Program-made: the position numbers and the translations under genes
The notes under the pieces: model-generated
Told to the model about the DNA's origin: nothing
Database searches by the model: none
What the model saw: only the letters and a program-made list of their open reading frames with translations
Assembly (NCBI RefSeq): GCF_002563775.1
Contig: NZ_PDJO01000001.1
Coordinates: 2,668,501-2,732,500, forward strand
DNA: 64,000 nucleotides
Direction: 5' to 3'
Source of the DNA: Thioclava sp. ES.031
GTDB taxonomy: Bacteria; Pseudomonadota; Alphaproteobacteria; Rhodobacterales; Rhodobacteraceae
Shown here: positions 37,216 through 45,904 of the stretch, in pieces
How positions within the stretch are numbered: the stretch's first letter is position 1
How the letters are laid out: each line of letters opens with the position of its first letter

Positions 37216-39039
37216 TTAAGTAAACAGATCCGTCTTCAAATCGCGGGTCCGGTAGAAATTTTCACCGACTTCTTCCCCCAACAATGCAGGTTGAACGCCA
37301 CGGCGCTTCAGCCGACTTGCCACCTCCCAAAGCTGAAGACCATGCAACTCGGCAAGCCTTGCCGGATGGATGAACCGATCTTTGAAATCCTCAACCACAG
37401 CCGGGTCGAACCACAGGATTCTGTGTTCGTCGTCCGGGCCGACGATCCAGTTGACGGCAAGGCTCACCTCTTCCGGGCACCGATCGACCAGACGCCAGAG
37501 GATGTTCCGCGAGATCTTGAGCGCAGCGAACGCTTCCATGGCCGAAAGACCCTTCGAGCAGGTTGCCCTATGCCGTTTGACCTCTGCCGGGTCCACGCGA
37601 ACCGCGGCGATCCCGTCCTGACCAGCCAGGCGAAAGACGCGCTCGAGGAAGCCGCCAAGGATCATGTGCACCACAGTGACGGCCGGCACCTTGGCTTTCT
37701 CTGCGGCTTTCGAGACCGGCACCAGCCCGTCGTTTTCGGAATCCAGCTCGACCGCCTTCGCATGTAGCTTACCAACCAGCATGGCAATCTCATCGCGATC
37801 CACGGCCTTCTGGGTCCGCCCCTTCGTTCCCGGCCTCCCGTAGTAGATGGGAGTGAGCATCCGATCAGCAAAAAGCTGATCAACCAAGGGCCGCGCACAA
37901 GCCAACACGTCGGGCAGCGAGCTGACATTCACTATCCGTTTCACGCGACTGGCTACGTCACGCCCCTTTTGCAACGGGATCGGGTAGTGGGCGGGTGCCT
38001 TCTCCGGGATCAGACTCGCAGCAACCAGCACGTCACGCAGGGTCCGAGAGTCGAGGTTTTCATCCTTCGCCAGCGACGCGACCGTGTGAAGGCAGCGCTC
38101 GGGGAGCGTGACACCCAAAACCTTGGTTCCGGCTGGCATGGCGATATTCTCGATGACGATGTCGCGCAGGATGCGTGCGATGTCACCGGGTTCCTTGAGT
38201 GACTTCGAATGGGCCAAGGCATTATAGAAACAGCCGAAGATCTTGCGAGCGCCCGGCGTACCGGACGCATCGTCGAACTTCCGAAACTGCGCCTCCAAAG
38301 CTTCCCGAATGCCTTCTTCGCCGCGCGACGTGAATTCGAAGCCAATGCTCCCGGCGTGATCCCAGTCGTCTGCTTCCAGCTCCGGAAGTTTCTGTGTCGG
38401 CCCGTAAGCGACGAGCACGCCCAGAAGCTCCGTCGCCCGGACCGCCTGCTCCAGTGTTTGCGCATCCAACCATTCGGGACCAGCCTTCCCGTTGAGACGA
38501 CGGATGACATATTCTTGGTGTGGCGAGACCGAGCGTGGCTTCGCTTTTTTGATAAGGGCCTGAAGGTCTTCGCCGCGCTCAGGTACGATATATTCAAGCT
38601 CATGGAAGACGTCATCCCAAGGCCCCTTAGCTTGCCGCACGAGCGGAATACCATGGCGAGAGCATGTCCGCACAACCGATAAAGACCATTCCCAATGGCC
38701 GCGACGCCAGCCAGACCGGTCATCCTCTGCGAGGCACGCCGGACAGAAGACGGTGTGGGGGTTTGCGAGAAACTCTGCGGCGACCAGCTCGCCCCGAAGA
38801 TCGTAGGTCCGCTTCCCGACAGGAACGGCCGCATTGGCGCGCAAGTCACCAAGGGCAACACCCGAGAGATCAGCCAGAAGGCTGAGTGCCTCATCCTTGT
38901 TGGCAGCCATGTCTTGCGGCTCGATTCCAAAGTCCTTCAAGAACTGAACCAGCCGACCACCGGTATGAACCCCGGCGAGCCGCGCCGCATAGGACAAGGG
39001 ACTTTCCTGCGGGTCAAAGGGGATCTGGGGCGCGAGCAT
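37216..39039 (-). CDS. tniQ: TniQ-family transposon target-selection protein (TnsD-like size)
   Basis: The 607-residue product starts SPLSYAARLAG near residue 13, the usual TniQ start. A zinc-finger pattern follows: C99-P-A-C102 with C126-S-R-H129 (VFCPACLAED and VVRTCSRHGIPL). The remaining ~450 residues are longer than in short CRISPR-associated TniQ proteins and fit a TnsD-type site-specific targeting protein, including a possible HTH near the C-terminus (FAALKISRNILWRLVD). The start ATG at 39039 overlaps the tnsC stop by one base (TGATG). It is the last gene of the operon, 44 nt before a terminator. Which chromosomal site it recognises cannot be told. Confidence 0.85.
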   Translation of the reverse strand: MLAPQIPFDPQESPLSYAARLAGVHTGGRLVQFLKDFGIEPQDMAANKDEALSLLADLSGVALGDLRANAAVPVGKRTYDLRGELVAAEFLANPHTVFCPACLAEDDRSGWRRGHWEWSLSVVRTCSRHGIPLVRQAKGPWDDVFHELEYIVPERGEDLQALIKKAKPRSVSPHQEYVIRRLNGKAGPEWLDAQTLEQAVRATELLGVLVAYGPTQKLPELEADDWDHAGSIGFEFTSRGEEGIREALEAQFRKFDDASGTPGARKIFGCFYNALAHSKSLKEPGDIARILRDIVIENIAMPAGTKVLGVTLPERCLHTVASLAKDENLDSRTLRDVLVAASLIPEKAPAHYPIPLQKGRDVASRVKRIVNVSSLPDVLACARPLVDQLFADRMLTPIYYGRPGTKGRTQKAVDRDEIAMLVGKLHAKAVELDSENDGLVPVSKAAEKAKVPAVTVVHMILGGFLERVFRLAGQDGIAAVRVDPAEVKRHRATCSKGLSAMEAFAALKISRNILWRLVDRCPEEVSLAVNWIVGPDDEHRILWFDPAVVEDFKDRFIHPARLAELHGLQLWEVASRLKRRGVQPALLGEEVGENFYRTRDLKTDLFT

Positions 39040-40016
39040 CACAGGGCTTCTGCCCAATTCAGCTGCGCCTCACCCAGATCGATTTTTGCCCAGTGACGAG
39101 CAAGGAAGACGTTCTGGCCTATGCTGCAGCCTTCCTGCATGCCCCAGCTCTCGGCGAAATGGTTAATGGTCAATACATCGGCATCCTCAAGAGCCGCAGC
39201 TTCGAGGGCCGCGAGGATGTTTTCGATGCAGCGGCCGAAACGGTTCCGGCTCGCATAGACGAGCCGATCCACGAGATCCTCATTCGACGGCGCACGCATA
39301 CCGACGGCATCGCAGAAACTGGCGATGACCTTGGTGAATGCCTTGCGGTCGGAATGCGGCGAAACGTCGGCGAGCGGCAGCCGCCAATATCGGCGGGTGA
39401 CCTGCGCATCGCAGGACGCGATCTGCCAGAGGCTTTCGATACCACTCAGCACCACACTAACCGCACCGTCCCCTTGCATCAGGTTGCGCAGAATCTTCAA
39501 GGAGACGTCGACTTTGTACTTGCTGCCCGCACCGAACAGATCATGTGCCTCGTCGATCCAGAGGACGGTGGTGCCGCGCAATTTGAAATGGTGTCGCACC
39601 TTGCGGGTAATTTCGATTTCGGTCTCGGACCGGCGCGACACCGAAGGATACCCACTCGCTTTGAGAATCTCGAGCCCGAGGCTCTTCGCTGTCGACGGGC
39701 TTGGAACCCGTACCCCGACCCAAGGCTGATGCGCCGCATCGCGCGGTTGCAGGGCCGGATGGGTCTTGAGGCCATGAAGGACGAGCGAGGTCTTGCCTCC
39801 GCCAGCGGGCTCCACGACCGCGATGCCACGTGCATCGCCAGCCTTGTTGAAAAGACGAGGCTTCGGAAGCAGGTTACCCTGCTCATCGCGCTGCAGCAGC
39901 CGGTCCAGGTAACTCCGGAACTGAGCGTCCCGCGGGGTTGAGAGGTACTTGTCTCGCAGCCGATCCACGGCTGCGAGCTTCGCGTTGATGGAGAGAGTTG
40001 ATGCACTCATGGTCAT
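39039..40016 (-). CDS. tnsC: TnsC/TniB-like AAA+ transposition regulator
   Basis: This 325-residue ATPase has Walker A EPAGGGKT (residues 69-76), Walker B VLWIDEAHD (151-159) and a sensor-1 type segment VSVVLSGIESLW. It would communicate between the TniQ-bound target and the transposase and confer target immunity, as TnsC and TniB do. The size is nearer to TniB than to the 555-residue Tn7 TnsC. The start at 40016 overlaps the tnsB stop (ATGA) and the end overlaps tniQ. Confidence 0.87.
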   Translation of the reverse strand: MTMSASTLSINAKLAAVDRLRDKYLSTPRDAQFRSYLDRLLQRDEQGNLLPKPRLFNKAGDARGIAVVEPAGGGKTSLVLHGLKTHPALQPRDAAHQPWVGVRVPSPSTAKSLGLEILKASGYPSVSRRSETEIEITRKVRHHFKLRGTTVLWIDEAHDLFGAGSKYKVDVSLKILRNLMQGDGAVSVVLSGIESLWQIASCDAQVTRRYWRLPLADVSPHSDRKAFTKVIASFCDAVGMRAPSNEDLVDRLVYASRNRFGRCIENILAALEAAALEDADVLTINHFAESWGMQEGCSIGQNVFLARHWAKIDLGEAQLNWAEAL

Positions 40017-42232
40017 TCGTCCTCCAGGGTCCAATGGTCGCCGTCGCCAGCCGCATCGGCACCATCGACGGGCTGATGTTCCGGAAATTGGATCGGGCCG
40101 AGTTTGCCGGAAGCAGAATCTTCCGCACTGGAGTGATTTTCATCGGTGGGGTCGCCTGAAGGGGTGAAATCGGCCGTGGCAAGGCGGGTCCCCCATTCAT
40201 CCCGGCCCCCGTCACAGGGGTTCTCAGGCTCCGTCTCCGAGGTATTGAACCCGATGAACAGGCGGTCTTCCTCGTAGTCCATGCGTTTCTCGGACCAGTC
40301 TTCCATGATGAGCCCGACACGGGTCATGGCAGCGCTGTTGGTTTCCTTGATGAAGTCCAGCGCCTGGCGGACGACCGCGAAGTTCACTTCGGCGTTGCGC
40401 GCGTTCTGGGCCCGGATTTCTGCTGCGGCATCCACCCACTCCTGGGCAGAGACGCCCTGATACCGATCGAATACGGCGGGAATCTCGAACCACCGCCCAT
40501 TCAGTTCGGCCCAGATGGCGCCAATATCCTCGGGATACCACCGGATCGCGACCTTGCGCTCCTGCGTACTGTTCATGAACCGTGCCAGGACTTCCGAGTG
40601 ATAGCGGATCCCCAGGATGGTGATGCCCTGGCGATTCACGGTGCGTTCTCGGTCTTGGCCGAAAATCAGGCGTCGGCGGCCGAGGTCAGGGGGCGGCTGC
40701 ACACCGAATTTCTCCACCAACCGGTTCCAGCAGTCCAGCGGCGTCTCGCCGTTCAGCCCGCCATGCGGAGTACGGTGGTAGACGTCGACGATGTAGCGGA
40801 CCAGGACCGAGCAGCACTCCTCCGGGTTGAGCGCGGCACGTTTCACTGAGTCGTAATCGCCCCGCTCGACGACGTTGCTGAAGGTGCGCCCGCTCAGCCG
40901 AGGCATGAGCTGGGTCGCGAAAGTGCCGAAAACGCGTTCGATCGTGCCTTTGGCTTCCGGATTTGCAGCGGCGCAATACTGCAGTGTGATGCCGAGATCG
41001 GACACGCGTGCTTGTACAAGGCTCGAGATGTTGTAGCTCGCGCAGTCGGTCACGATGACCGACGGCCAGCCAAACTGGTTCCACGGCGTGAGAGCGCCGC
41101 AGGCATCTCCCCAGACACCCTTGTCGCGCATCATAATCTCGATGACCCGAAGCGCGCTCTGAGAATTCGGCTGCCTGGAGACGACCATCCCGACGATGCA
41201 GCGCGTCGCACAACAGATGGCCACGGTGATCCACCACCGCGCCTTCTTCTTGTCCAGACCGAGGGCCTTCTTCTCCTCTTCGGTCAGGTGATGGAACAGC
41301 CCGCCTTCGGCCATGAGAGTGATGGCGTCGACTTCCCACTCATCGAACTCAACACGCTGCATCGGGCGCGTGATATCCAGCCCCATGCCGACCGGGGCGA
41401 ACTGCCGGTTTGCAGCCTCCCGCCCCTTCCGGGTCAGGGTCACGTGGAAAGGGTTGAGCTTCCGGATCGCCTGCCGCACGGTTTCACGGGACGGGCAGAC
41501 TATTTCCGGTTCGCCTGCGGCACGACGCCGATCATTCTCCTTGTGGAAGGCGGTTTTTACCTCTTCGAAAATGGAGGACTGCGACGGGCGTTGGTCGTCG
41601 AGATACTTACTCACCACCTTGCCCATGATCATGAGTTCATCTGCCGTCATCCGGCGGTCCCGATTACCGCGCTCGGTGTTCCGGTCATAAAGGCCTGCCA
41701 GACCGAAACGCCGTTCCTTACGCTCCCATTCCAGCACGGTCTTCGCGCCAAGCTTTTTCGGCACGGAGAAAGTGTCATCTTCCTCGTCGGACTCGCCCTC
41801 TTCGAGAATCTCGCCAGCACGAAACCTAATAGCTCGCAGGTGAGGTCTGATAGATGTCGCAGTCCGGGTGATATTATTGGACTCGTCATCCAGTAACTCA
41901 CGGAATGCGCGGACCACGGCCAGACGCATGGCCGCTTTCTTCTGAATCTTGGTGTTCTTCAGCGAGAGAAGCTCACTACTCGGCAGAATACGCTGGCGCA
42001 GATGCTCAGGCTGATGCTCATTCGGAATGCACTTGAAATTTCCGACCGTTAAGTAGCGGCTGATCTCGGCATTGGTCATGACTTGTGGCACGCCCTCGCC
42101 CGTCACTCTGACGAACATGTGGCCGTTTTCGCGGGTCTCGAAGTAGCGGAAAGGCTGACCCCCGATGGTAATGCCATCGTATTTCGAAAAGGAGAACTTG
42201 GGCTGAACGGGGCTGGGTTTGACGGCGATCAT
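40013..42232 (-). CDS. tnsB: TnsB/TniA-like DDE transposase
   Basis: The 739-residue product is a Mu/TnsB-type retroviral-integrase-fold transposase. The probable catalytic triad is D297 (VEFDEWEVD), D396 (VIVTDCASY) and E432 (EAKGTIERVFG), the last two separated by 35 residues as in DDE(35)E enzymes. The N-terminal region has HTH-like DNA-binding parts (PSRETVRQAIRKLNPFHV). A Mu-transposase C-terminal beta-barrel follows the catalytic core (GITILGIRYHSEVL). The acidic, Glu/Asp-rich tail is where TnsC interacts in related proteins. It overlaps tnsA and tnsC by 4 nt. Confidence 0.9.
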   Translation of the reverse strand: MIAVKPSPVQPKFSFSKYDGITIGGQPFRYFETRENGHMFVRVTGEGVPQVMTNAEISRYLTVGNFKCIPNEHQPEHLRQRILPSSELLSLKNTKIQKKAAMRLAVVRAFRELLDDESNNITRTATSIRPHLRAIRFRAGEILEEGESDEEDDTFSVPKKLGAKTVLEWERKERRFGLAGLYDRNTERGNRDRRMTADELMIMGKVVSKYLDDQRPSQSSIFEEVKTAFHKENDRRRAAGEPEIVCPSRETVRQAIRKLNPFHVTLTRKGREAANRQFAPVGMGLDITRPMQRVEFDEWEVDAITLMAEGGLFHHLTEEEKKALGLDKKKARWWITVAICCATRCIVGMVVSRQPNSQSALRVIEIMMRDKGVWGDACGALTPWNQFGWPSVIVTDCASYNISSLVQARVSDLGITLQYCAAANPEAKGTIERVFGTFATQLMPRLSGRTFSNVVERGDYDSVKRAALNPEECCSVLVRYIVDVYHRTPHGGLNGETPLDCWNRLVEKFGVQPPPDLGRRRLIFGQDRERTVNRQGITILGIRYHSEVLARFMNSTQERKVAIRWYPEDIGAIWAELNGRWFEIPAVFDRYQGVSAQEWVDAAAEIRAQNARNAEVNFAVVRQALDFIKETNSAAMTRVGLIMEDWSEKRMDYEEDRLFIGFNTSETEPENPCDGGRDEWGTRLATADFTPSGDPTDENHSSAEDSASGKLGPIQFPEHQPVDGADAAGDGDHWTLEDE

Positions 42233-42909
42233 TTGGACATCCTCCGGCGGACATAAGCTTCGTGCGTGATGGGCACGTTGAGAGTGAGTTCGAGTTCGTG
42301 AGAGCGGAGCAGGCGAACCACGGCGCGGAAGCCGCGCGCGCCGAGGCCAATGGCATCGACCAGATCTTGGACCCGGACAGCCCCGACGATCTCGCCGAGG
42401 AGCCTCCGTGCGATGGCGTCAGCATCAGGATCGGGACGACGCATCTCGTGCATTAACTCGGCATTGAAGTATTCCACGGGGTCGATGTCGCGTTCGGTCA
42501 TCACCACGACCTGATCCGCGAAACTCCGAGGAACCCGAGCCGCGACGTCCGCAAGCTCATCCTGAACCTTGGACTGGTTGCGGCGATACTCCGACTTCAC
42601 CATGATCGCGACGCGTTTGCCGTCGGCCATCAGAACGCGGAAGTCGAAGAAGTGGTTGCCTTTTGCCCCGTCGGGCTTGACCCACTTGAAATGCACCTGG
42701 CTTTCAATCCAGGCCACTCCCGGGCGGGCGAGAAGGACAAGCTTCCACTTCATTTCGGTGTTACTGTCGTAACCCACGGTATACCCCTCATCGGGGCCGG
42801 AAGTTATCTGCCCGCTTTGGTGTTCGCGGGCGCCGACGGCCGTTTTCCGTGCAAGATGCACGCGCTCCGGCATCGTGATCCCGCCATCTGGCATCTTCAT
42901 CATGCTCAT
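42229..42909 (-). CDS. tnsA: TnsA-like endonuclease
   Basis: The 226-residue product has the N-terminal restriction-enzyme-like TnsA domain. Candidate catalytic residues are E52 (NTEMKWKLVLLARP), D89 (HFFDFRVLMADG) and K105 (AIMVKSEYRR). It would cut the 5' ends of the element so that transposition is cut-and-paste, unlike Tn402-type elements, which lack it. The C-terminal part (from about 160) resembles an HTH. The in-frame ATG at 42903 is better spaced from AAAGGAA than the one at 42909. Identification rests on fold motifs and on adjacency to tnsB, tnsC and tniQ. Confidence 0.78.
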   Translation of the reverse strand: MSMMKMPDGGITMPERVHLARKTAVGAREHQSGQITSGPDEGYTVGYDSNTEMKWKLVLLARPGVAWIESQVHFKWVKPDGAKGNHFFDFRVLMADGKRVAIMVKSEYRRNQSKVQDELADVAARVPRSFADQVVVMTERDIDPVEYFNAELMHEMRRPDPDADAIARRLLGEIVGAVRVQDLVDAIGLGARGFRAVVRLLRSHELELTLNVPITHEAYVRRRMSK

Positions 42910-43665
42910 ATTCCTTTCGGCATGAGAGTATCGTTCGCCGGAATGCGCTCCGACGCTGCCCGAGGGCTGCGATACTGATTTCTGGTTTCAGTCACGGAGC
43001 ACAGTGTATTCCGGTGGCTCCGGCTGCAGGCGTCACATCGGATCTTCCTGCGGTGTCTCGTGGCCTACCCTGTTCCGGTGACCGTGATGTCTGGTCTCCT
43101 CTTGACCCGGATCTCTCGACCGTCCGCCGAACCCCGACGTTGCTGATTGAGAGGTTGGCTGTCTGCCTGTTTCACGAAGAAAAATTTGCTTCCCGGTCGG
43201 TGTGATCTGCCGTTCAGCCTTCGCTTGAGGCCGAGAAACTACCCATAACGGACCTTCCAGCAACAGCTGATTTTGGCTGAAAAAAGTTTTCTGAAATCAT
43301 TTCTTCCCGAAGAAAAACGAACCCATGGAAACCTCCATTTCTTCATAACCTTATGATTTTTTAGATAAAATCCTATCGAGAGACGCCACCTCTCGTTGCG
43401 CGGGCGGTCGCACTAATTTCTGTGAAGTGCAAACTGGCCCTAAAACGACGCCGAGCCGGGAGGACACGTGAGACTTTTTTGCCACTCGGCCTGAAGAAAC
43501 GGGTGAGAAATGAGGACCCGTAGCCAGCGCAGTTTCGCCGTCGGCATGTCGTTTCGAGGCGAATCGAAAGCCTCTCTGACTGGCTGGCAGGGGGATGTGG
43601 TAGGGTTTTCGCGCAGAGCATGCCTCTACAACGAAGCCAGAAGAAGTACAGCGAGGAAATTATCC
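42910..43665. other. Non-coding stretch upstream of tnsA; candidate right end
   Basis: I see no convincing gene here. Two near-identical 14-mers occur on the minus strand, TTTTTCTTCGTGAA (43171-43184) and TTTTTCTTCGGGAA (43304-43317), reading inwards towards tnsA like the TTTTTCTAAAGAA at the other side. They are candidate TnsB-binding sites. Around 43340-43375 the sequence is strikingly AT-rich. Confidence 0.35.
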
Positions 43666-43860
43666 GTGGATCAGCTGTCACAGGAAGAGCAGGACCGCCG
43701 AAGGGAATCCTGGCGTCAAGCGAACGCGTCGATCCGGATCGAGGGTGGCACCATTTCTCCAGAATTTCGCGCACTCCAAGAGCGGCATATCCGGGGAGAG
43801 ATGACCAGAGAAGAGCTCGAGGCTGAAATGGATCGTCTGGATCGCGAGGATACTGGGTAG
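43666..43860 (+). CDS. VbhA-family antitoxin, apparently orphan
   Basis: This 64-residue protein starts at GTG 43666 with GAGGAA upstream. It contains the Fic-inhibitory motif (S/T)xxxE(G/N) as S22-I-R-I-E26-G27 within WRQANASIRIEGGTISPEF, followed by the helix-rich IRGEMTREELEAEMD. These features match VbhA, the antitoxin of the Fic AMP-transferase VbhT. The toxin gene normally follows directly, but here only 190 nt of unrecognised sequence and then an IS3 element follow, so the toxin seems lost. A longer upstream open frame exists but its extra 52 codons do not look protein-like. Confidence 0.72.
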   Translation: MDQLSQEEQDRRRESWRQANASIRIEGGTISPEFRALQERHIRGEMTREELEAEMDRLDREDTG

Positions 43861-44075
43861 CTATTGCCAAGACCCTCGGCGAAGTTCCAACAGTCTAACG
43901 TTAGGGAGCAGGCCACCCAACGATGGTGCGATACATAGACGAAGGCGCGCTGGGAAATATTCCGCGGTGCCGACGAAGTCTGCGCCCCCCCCCGGGAGCT
44001 GGGCGATCGGCTTGTCTGGGCTGACCTCAGAGGTCAATCACGTCGTTCATGACCTGCCCCCCTTGGGTCCCTCGT

Positions 44076-44984
44076 TCATAACGAGAGTCTGCAGGTTTGC
44101 GATTGGTAGTCGGGTCGGTTGCTGTGGGCAAGCGCGCCGGGCGCGGAGCCCTCAAATTGCTCAAGCGCCCGGCGCGCTTCGAGCGGCGTCTGGTTTCCCA
44201 GAGACGAGTGCGGTCTGACGGCGTTGTAGTCGTAGCGCCAGAGCGCCAAACTGCGCCGGGCATCGTCCAGGGTGTCGAAGATCTCCTCGTTTAATAATTC
44301 GTCGCGCAGGCTTCCGTTGAAGGACTCGATGAACGCGTTCTGCTGCGGCTTGCCGGGGTCGATGTAGTGCCAGGGAATGGCGTTCTGGTCGGCCCATCTC
44401 AGGATGGCCCGACTGGTGAACTCCGTCCCGTTGTCGCTGACAATGCAAGCAGGCTTTCCGTAGATCCGCACCAGCGCATCCAGTTCACGGGCAACACGCG
44501 TGCCCGATATGCTGGTATCGGCGACCAGGCACAGGTTCTCTCTGCAACAATCGTCGATCACGGCCAAAATACGGAACTTGCGCGAGGCGCCGAAGCTGTC
44601 CGCCAGGAAGTCGAGCGACCAGCGCGCATTGGGATGCGCCGCCGCAGGCATCGGTGTGCGTGACCCGCGAGCCCGCTTGCGTCCACGCCGTCGCTTCACC
44701 GATAACCCTTCCTCCCGATAGAGCCGATACAGCTTCTTGTGGTTCATGGTCATGTCCTTGCGCTCCAGCAGGATGCCGATCCGGCGATAGCCAAACCGGC
44801 GCCGCTTCCCGGCGATCTCCTTCATCTCCTCGCGGATCTCGGGGCAGTCCGGCGGGCGTGTGCGCCGGACCGTCTTGGGGTCGACACCGACAAGCTGGCA
44901 GGCCCGACGCTGCGAGATGGCATGATCCCGCATCGCCCTGAGCGCCGCCTCTCGCCGCCTGGTCAATGTCGTCAGTTCTTTCCC
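44076..44984 (-). CDS. IS3 transposase OrfB (DDE catalytic part)
   Basis: The frame entered after OrfA by probable -1 frameshifting encodes about 300 residues. An HTH_21-like start ([20 protein letters not shown]) precedes the integrase core, with the triad Asp in [10 protein letters not shown], Asp in [11 protein letters not shown] and Glu in [15 protein letters not shown]. The core ends [15 protein letters not shown]. It looks intact and active. The open frame extends further upstream, but that part is only the shadow of orfA. Confidence 0.93.
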   Translation of the reverse strand, partial: GKELTTLTRRREAALRAMRDHAISQRRACQLVGVDPKTVRRTRPPDCPEIREEMKEIAGKRRRFGYRRIGILLERKDMTMNHKKLYRLYREEGLSVKRRRGRKRARGSRTPMPAAAHPNARWSLDFLADSFGASRKFRILAVIDDCCRENLCLVADTSISGTRVARELDALVRIYGKPACIVSDNGTEFTSRAILRWADQNAIPWHYIDPGKPQQNAFIESFNGSLRDELLNEEIFDTLDDARRSLALWRYDYNAVRPHSSLGNQTPLEARRALEQFEGSAPGALAHSNRPDYQSQTCRLSL

Positions 44985-45235
44985 AGCAGATCCTTCAGAA
45001 CCACGTTGTCGAGCATGGTGTCGGCCAACAGACGTTTGAGCTTGGCGTTTTCGTCTTCGAGCGCCTTCAGCCTGGCCGCCTCGGAGACCTCCATGCCACC
45101 ATACTTGGCCTTGAACTTGTAAAAGGTCGCCGGGCTGAGGCCATGCCTGCGGCACACATCAGCTGTCGGCATGCCTGCCTCCTGCTCCTTGATCATCCCG
45201 ATAATCTGCGCCTCGGTGAAACGGCTTTTTCTCAT
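44972..45235 (-). CDS. IS3 transposase OrfA
   Basis: The 87-residue protein has the HTH_Tnp_1 domain ([19 protein letters not shown], then [20 protein letters not shown]) and a leucine-zipper-like C-terminus ([19 protein letters not shown]). It binds the IS ends and, by frameshift, forms OrfAB. It ends KDLLGKN with a GGGAAAG-type slippery stretch near 44985, overlapping the orfB frame. Confidence 0.95.
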   Translation of the reverse strand: MRKSRFTEAQIIGMIKEQEAGMPTADVCRRHGLSPATFYKFKAKYGGMEVSEAARLKALEDENAKLKRLLADTMLDNVVLKDLLGKN

Positions 45236-45302
45236 TCGTCTGCTCCTTCAGAGTTGGCGCAGACTCTACACTACGTTGAGGGATCCCGCGGGGGGCAGGT
45301 CA

Positions 45303-45904
45303 TTCACTAAATTGCCCCGTTGGGCTTGAAGGTGGTGATGGTTGGAGGCGTAGAGCATACGAAGAGCGTAGGGATGCTCGCCATATGAACTAACGAGCTG
45401 ACACTCCGCGCATGAACAGGCGCAATGCCCTTTTCGCGACCATGGGCATCGCCGCCATGCGTCCGAAGGACCTCTCCTCCGCCCGTAATCTTTGCCAGCC
45501 CAGAAAGAACCTGCCAGACATCATTGGCGATCAAAGGATCGACATCTGAGCGGTCCGGCAAAAAGCCACGCGGGTCTATTCAGGGCGCTTCGGCGCTATA
45601 GAGCAAATGCACTTCCTCACTGGAGGGAAATGCCTCACCCAATCTAAAACGAGTATTGAACGACACACACTTTCGACCTCGCCAAGCCCGGCGTTGACAG
45701 CATCCTCCCGATCGGTGGCCGCGCTTGCGAGTGCGAGATCCAGGTCAAGGCTCACCGTGCCGAACCCGATCACCTCGGACTGTAACGACGACGCTCAACC
45801 CTCGTCGTCTTCGAGATATATCGGTGAGAGCGACTGATACAGTAACCGCAAGACCGCATCGGCTTGCATCAGTAAATCGATGTTTTAGCATCTGACTGCC
45901 GTCC
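45303..45904. other. Degenerate stretch between IS3 copy and catabolic island
   Basis: No recognisable intact gene is present in these 600 nt. Two short minus-strand frames have protein-like composition: 45307-45561 (VDPLIANDVWQVLSGLAKI) and 45576-45773 (ATDREDAVNAGLGEVESV). They may be fragments of one broken gene, but I cannot name the family. The base composition is less GC-rich than the island that follows. Confidence 0.4.

Larger units (their letters stand above)
36859..43509 (-). mobile_element. Tn7-like transposition module (boundaries unresolved)
   Basis: Four co-directional, overlapping genes, tnsA-tnsB-tnsC-tniQ (42909 down to 37216), encode a heteromeric Tn7-like transposase: endonuclease, DDE transposase, AAA+ regulator and TniQ target selector. 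There is no cargo between the genes and only about 350-600 nt on either side before unrelated genes. The element is therefore either minimal or a decayed core. No CRISPR repeats or cas genes accompany it. The coordinates given bound the region that must contain the ends. Confidence 0.75.
44050..45302 (-). mobile_element. Complete IS3-family element, copy 1
   Basis: This 1253-bp element has inverted ends starting TGACCTGCCCCCC, with further matches to TCCCTC and GAGTCTGC. It is flanked by a perfect 4-bp target duplication, TTCA at 44046-44049 and 45303-45306. It encodes overlapping orfA and orfB on the minus strand. The 4-bp duplication and organisation fit the IS407-like group of IS3. A second copy, identical over the ~298 bp visible, starts at 63703 in the opposite orientation. 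Confidence 0.93.

Noticed and set aside
43033..43263. A 76-codon minus-strand open frame in the non-coding flank
   Set aside because: Low-complexity Arg/Gly/His composition and no start context; regarded as chance.
36859..43509. CRISPR-associated transposon
   Set aside because: No direct-repeat array and no cas genes are visible, and the TniQ is long (TnsD-like) rather than the short CRISPR-linked type.
43373..43870. A 165-codon minus-strand open frame upstream of tnsA
   Set aside because: No family features and no ribosome binding site; it lies opposite the better-supported VbhA-like gene.
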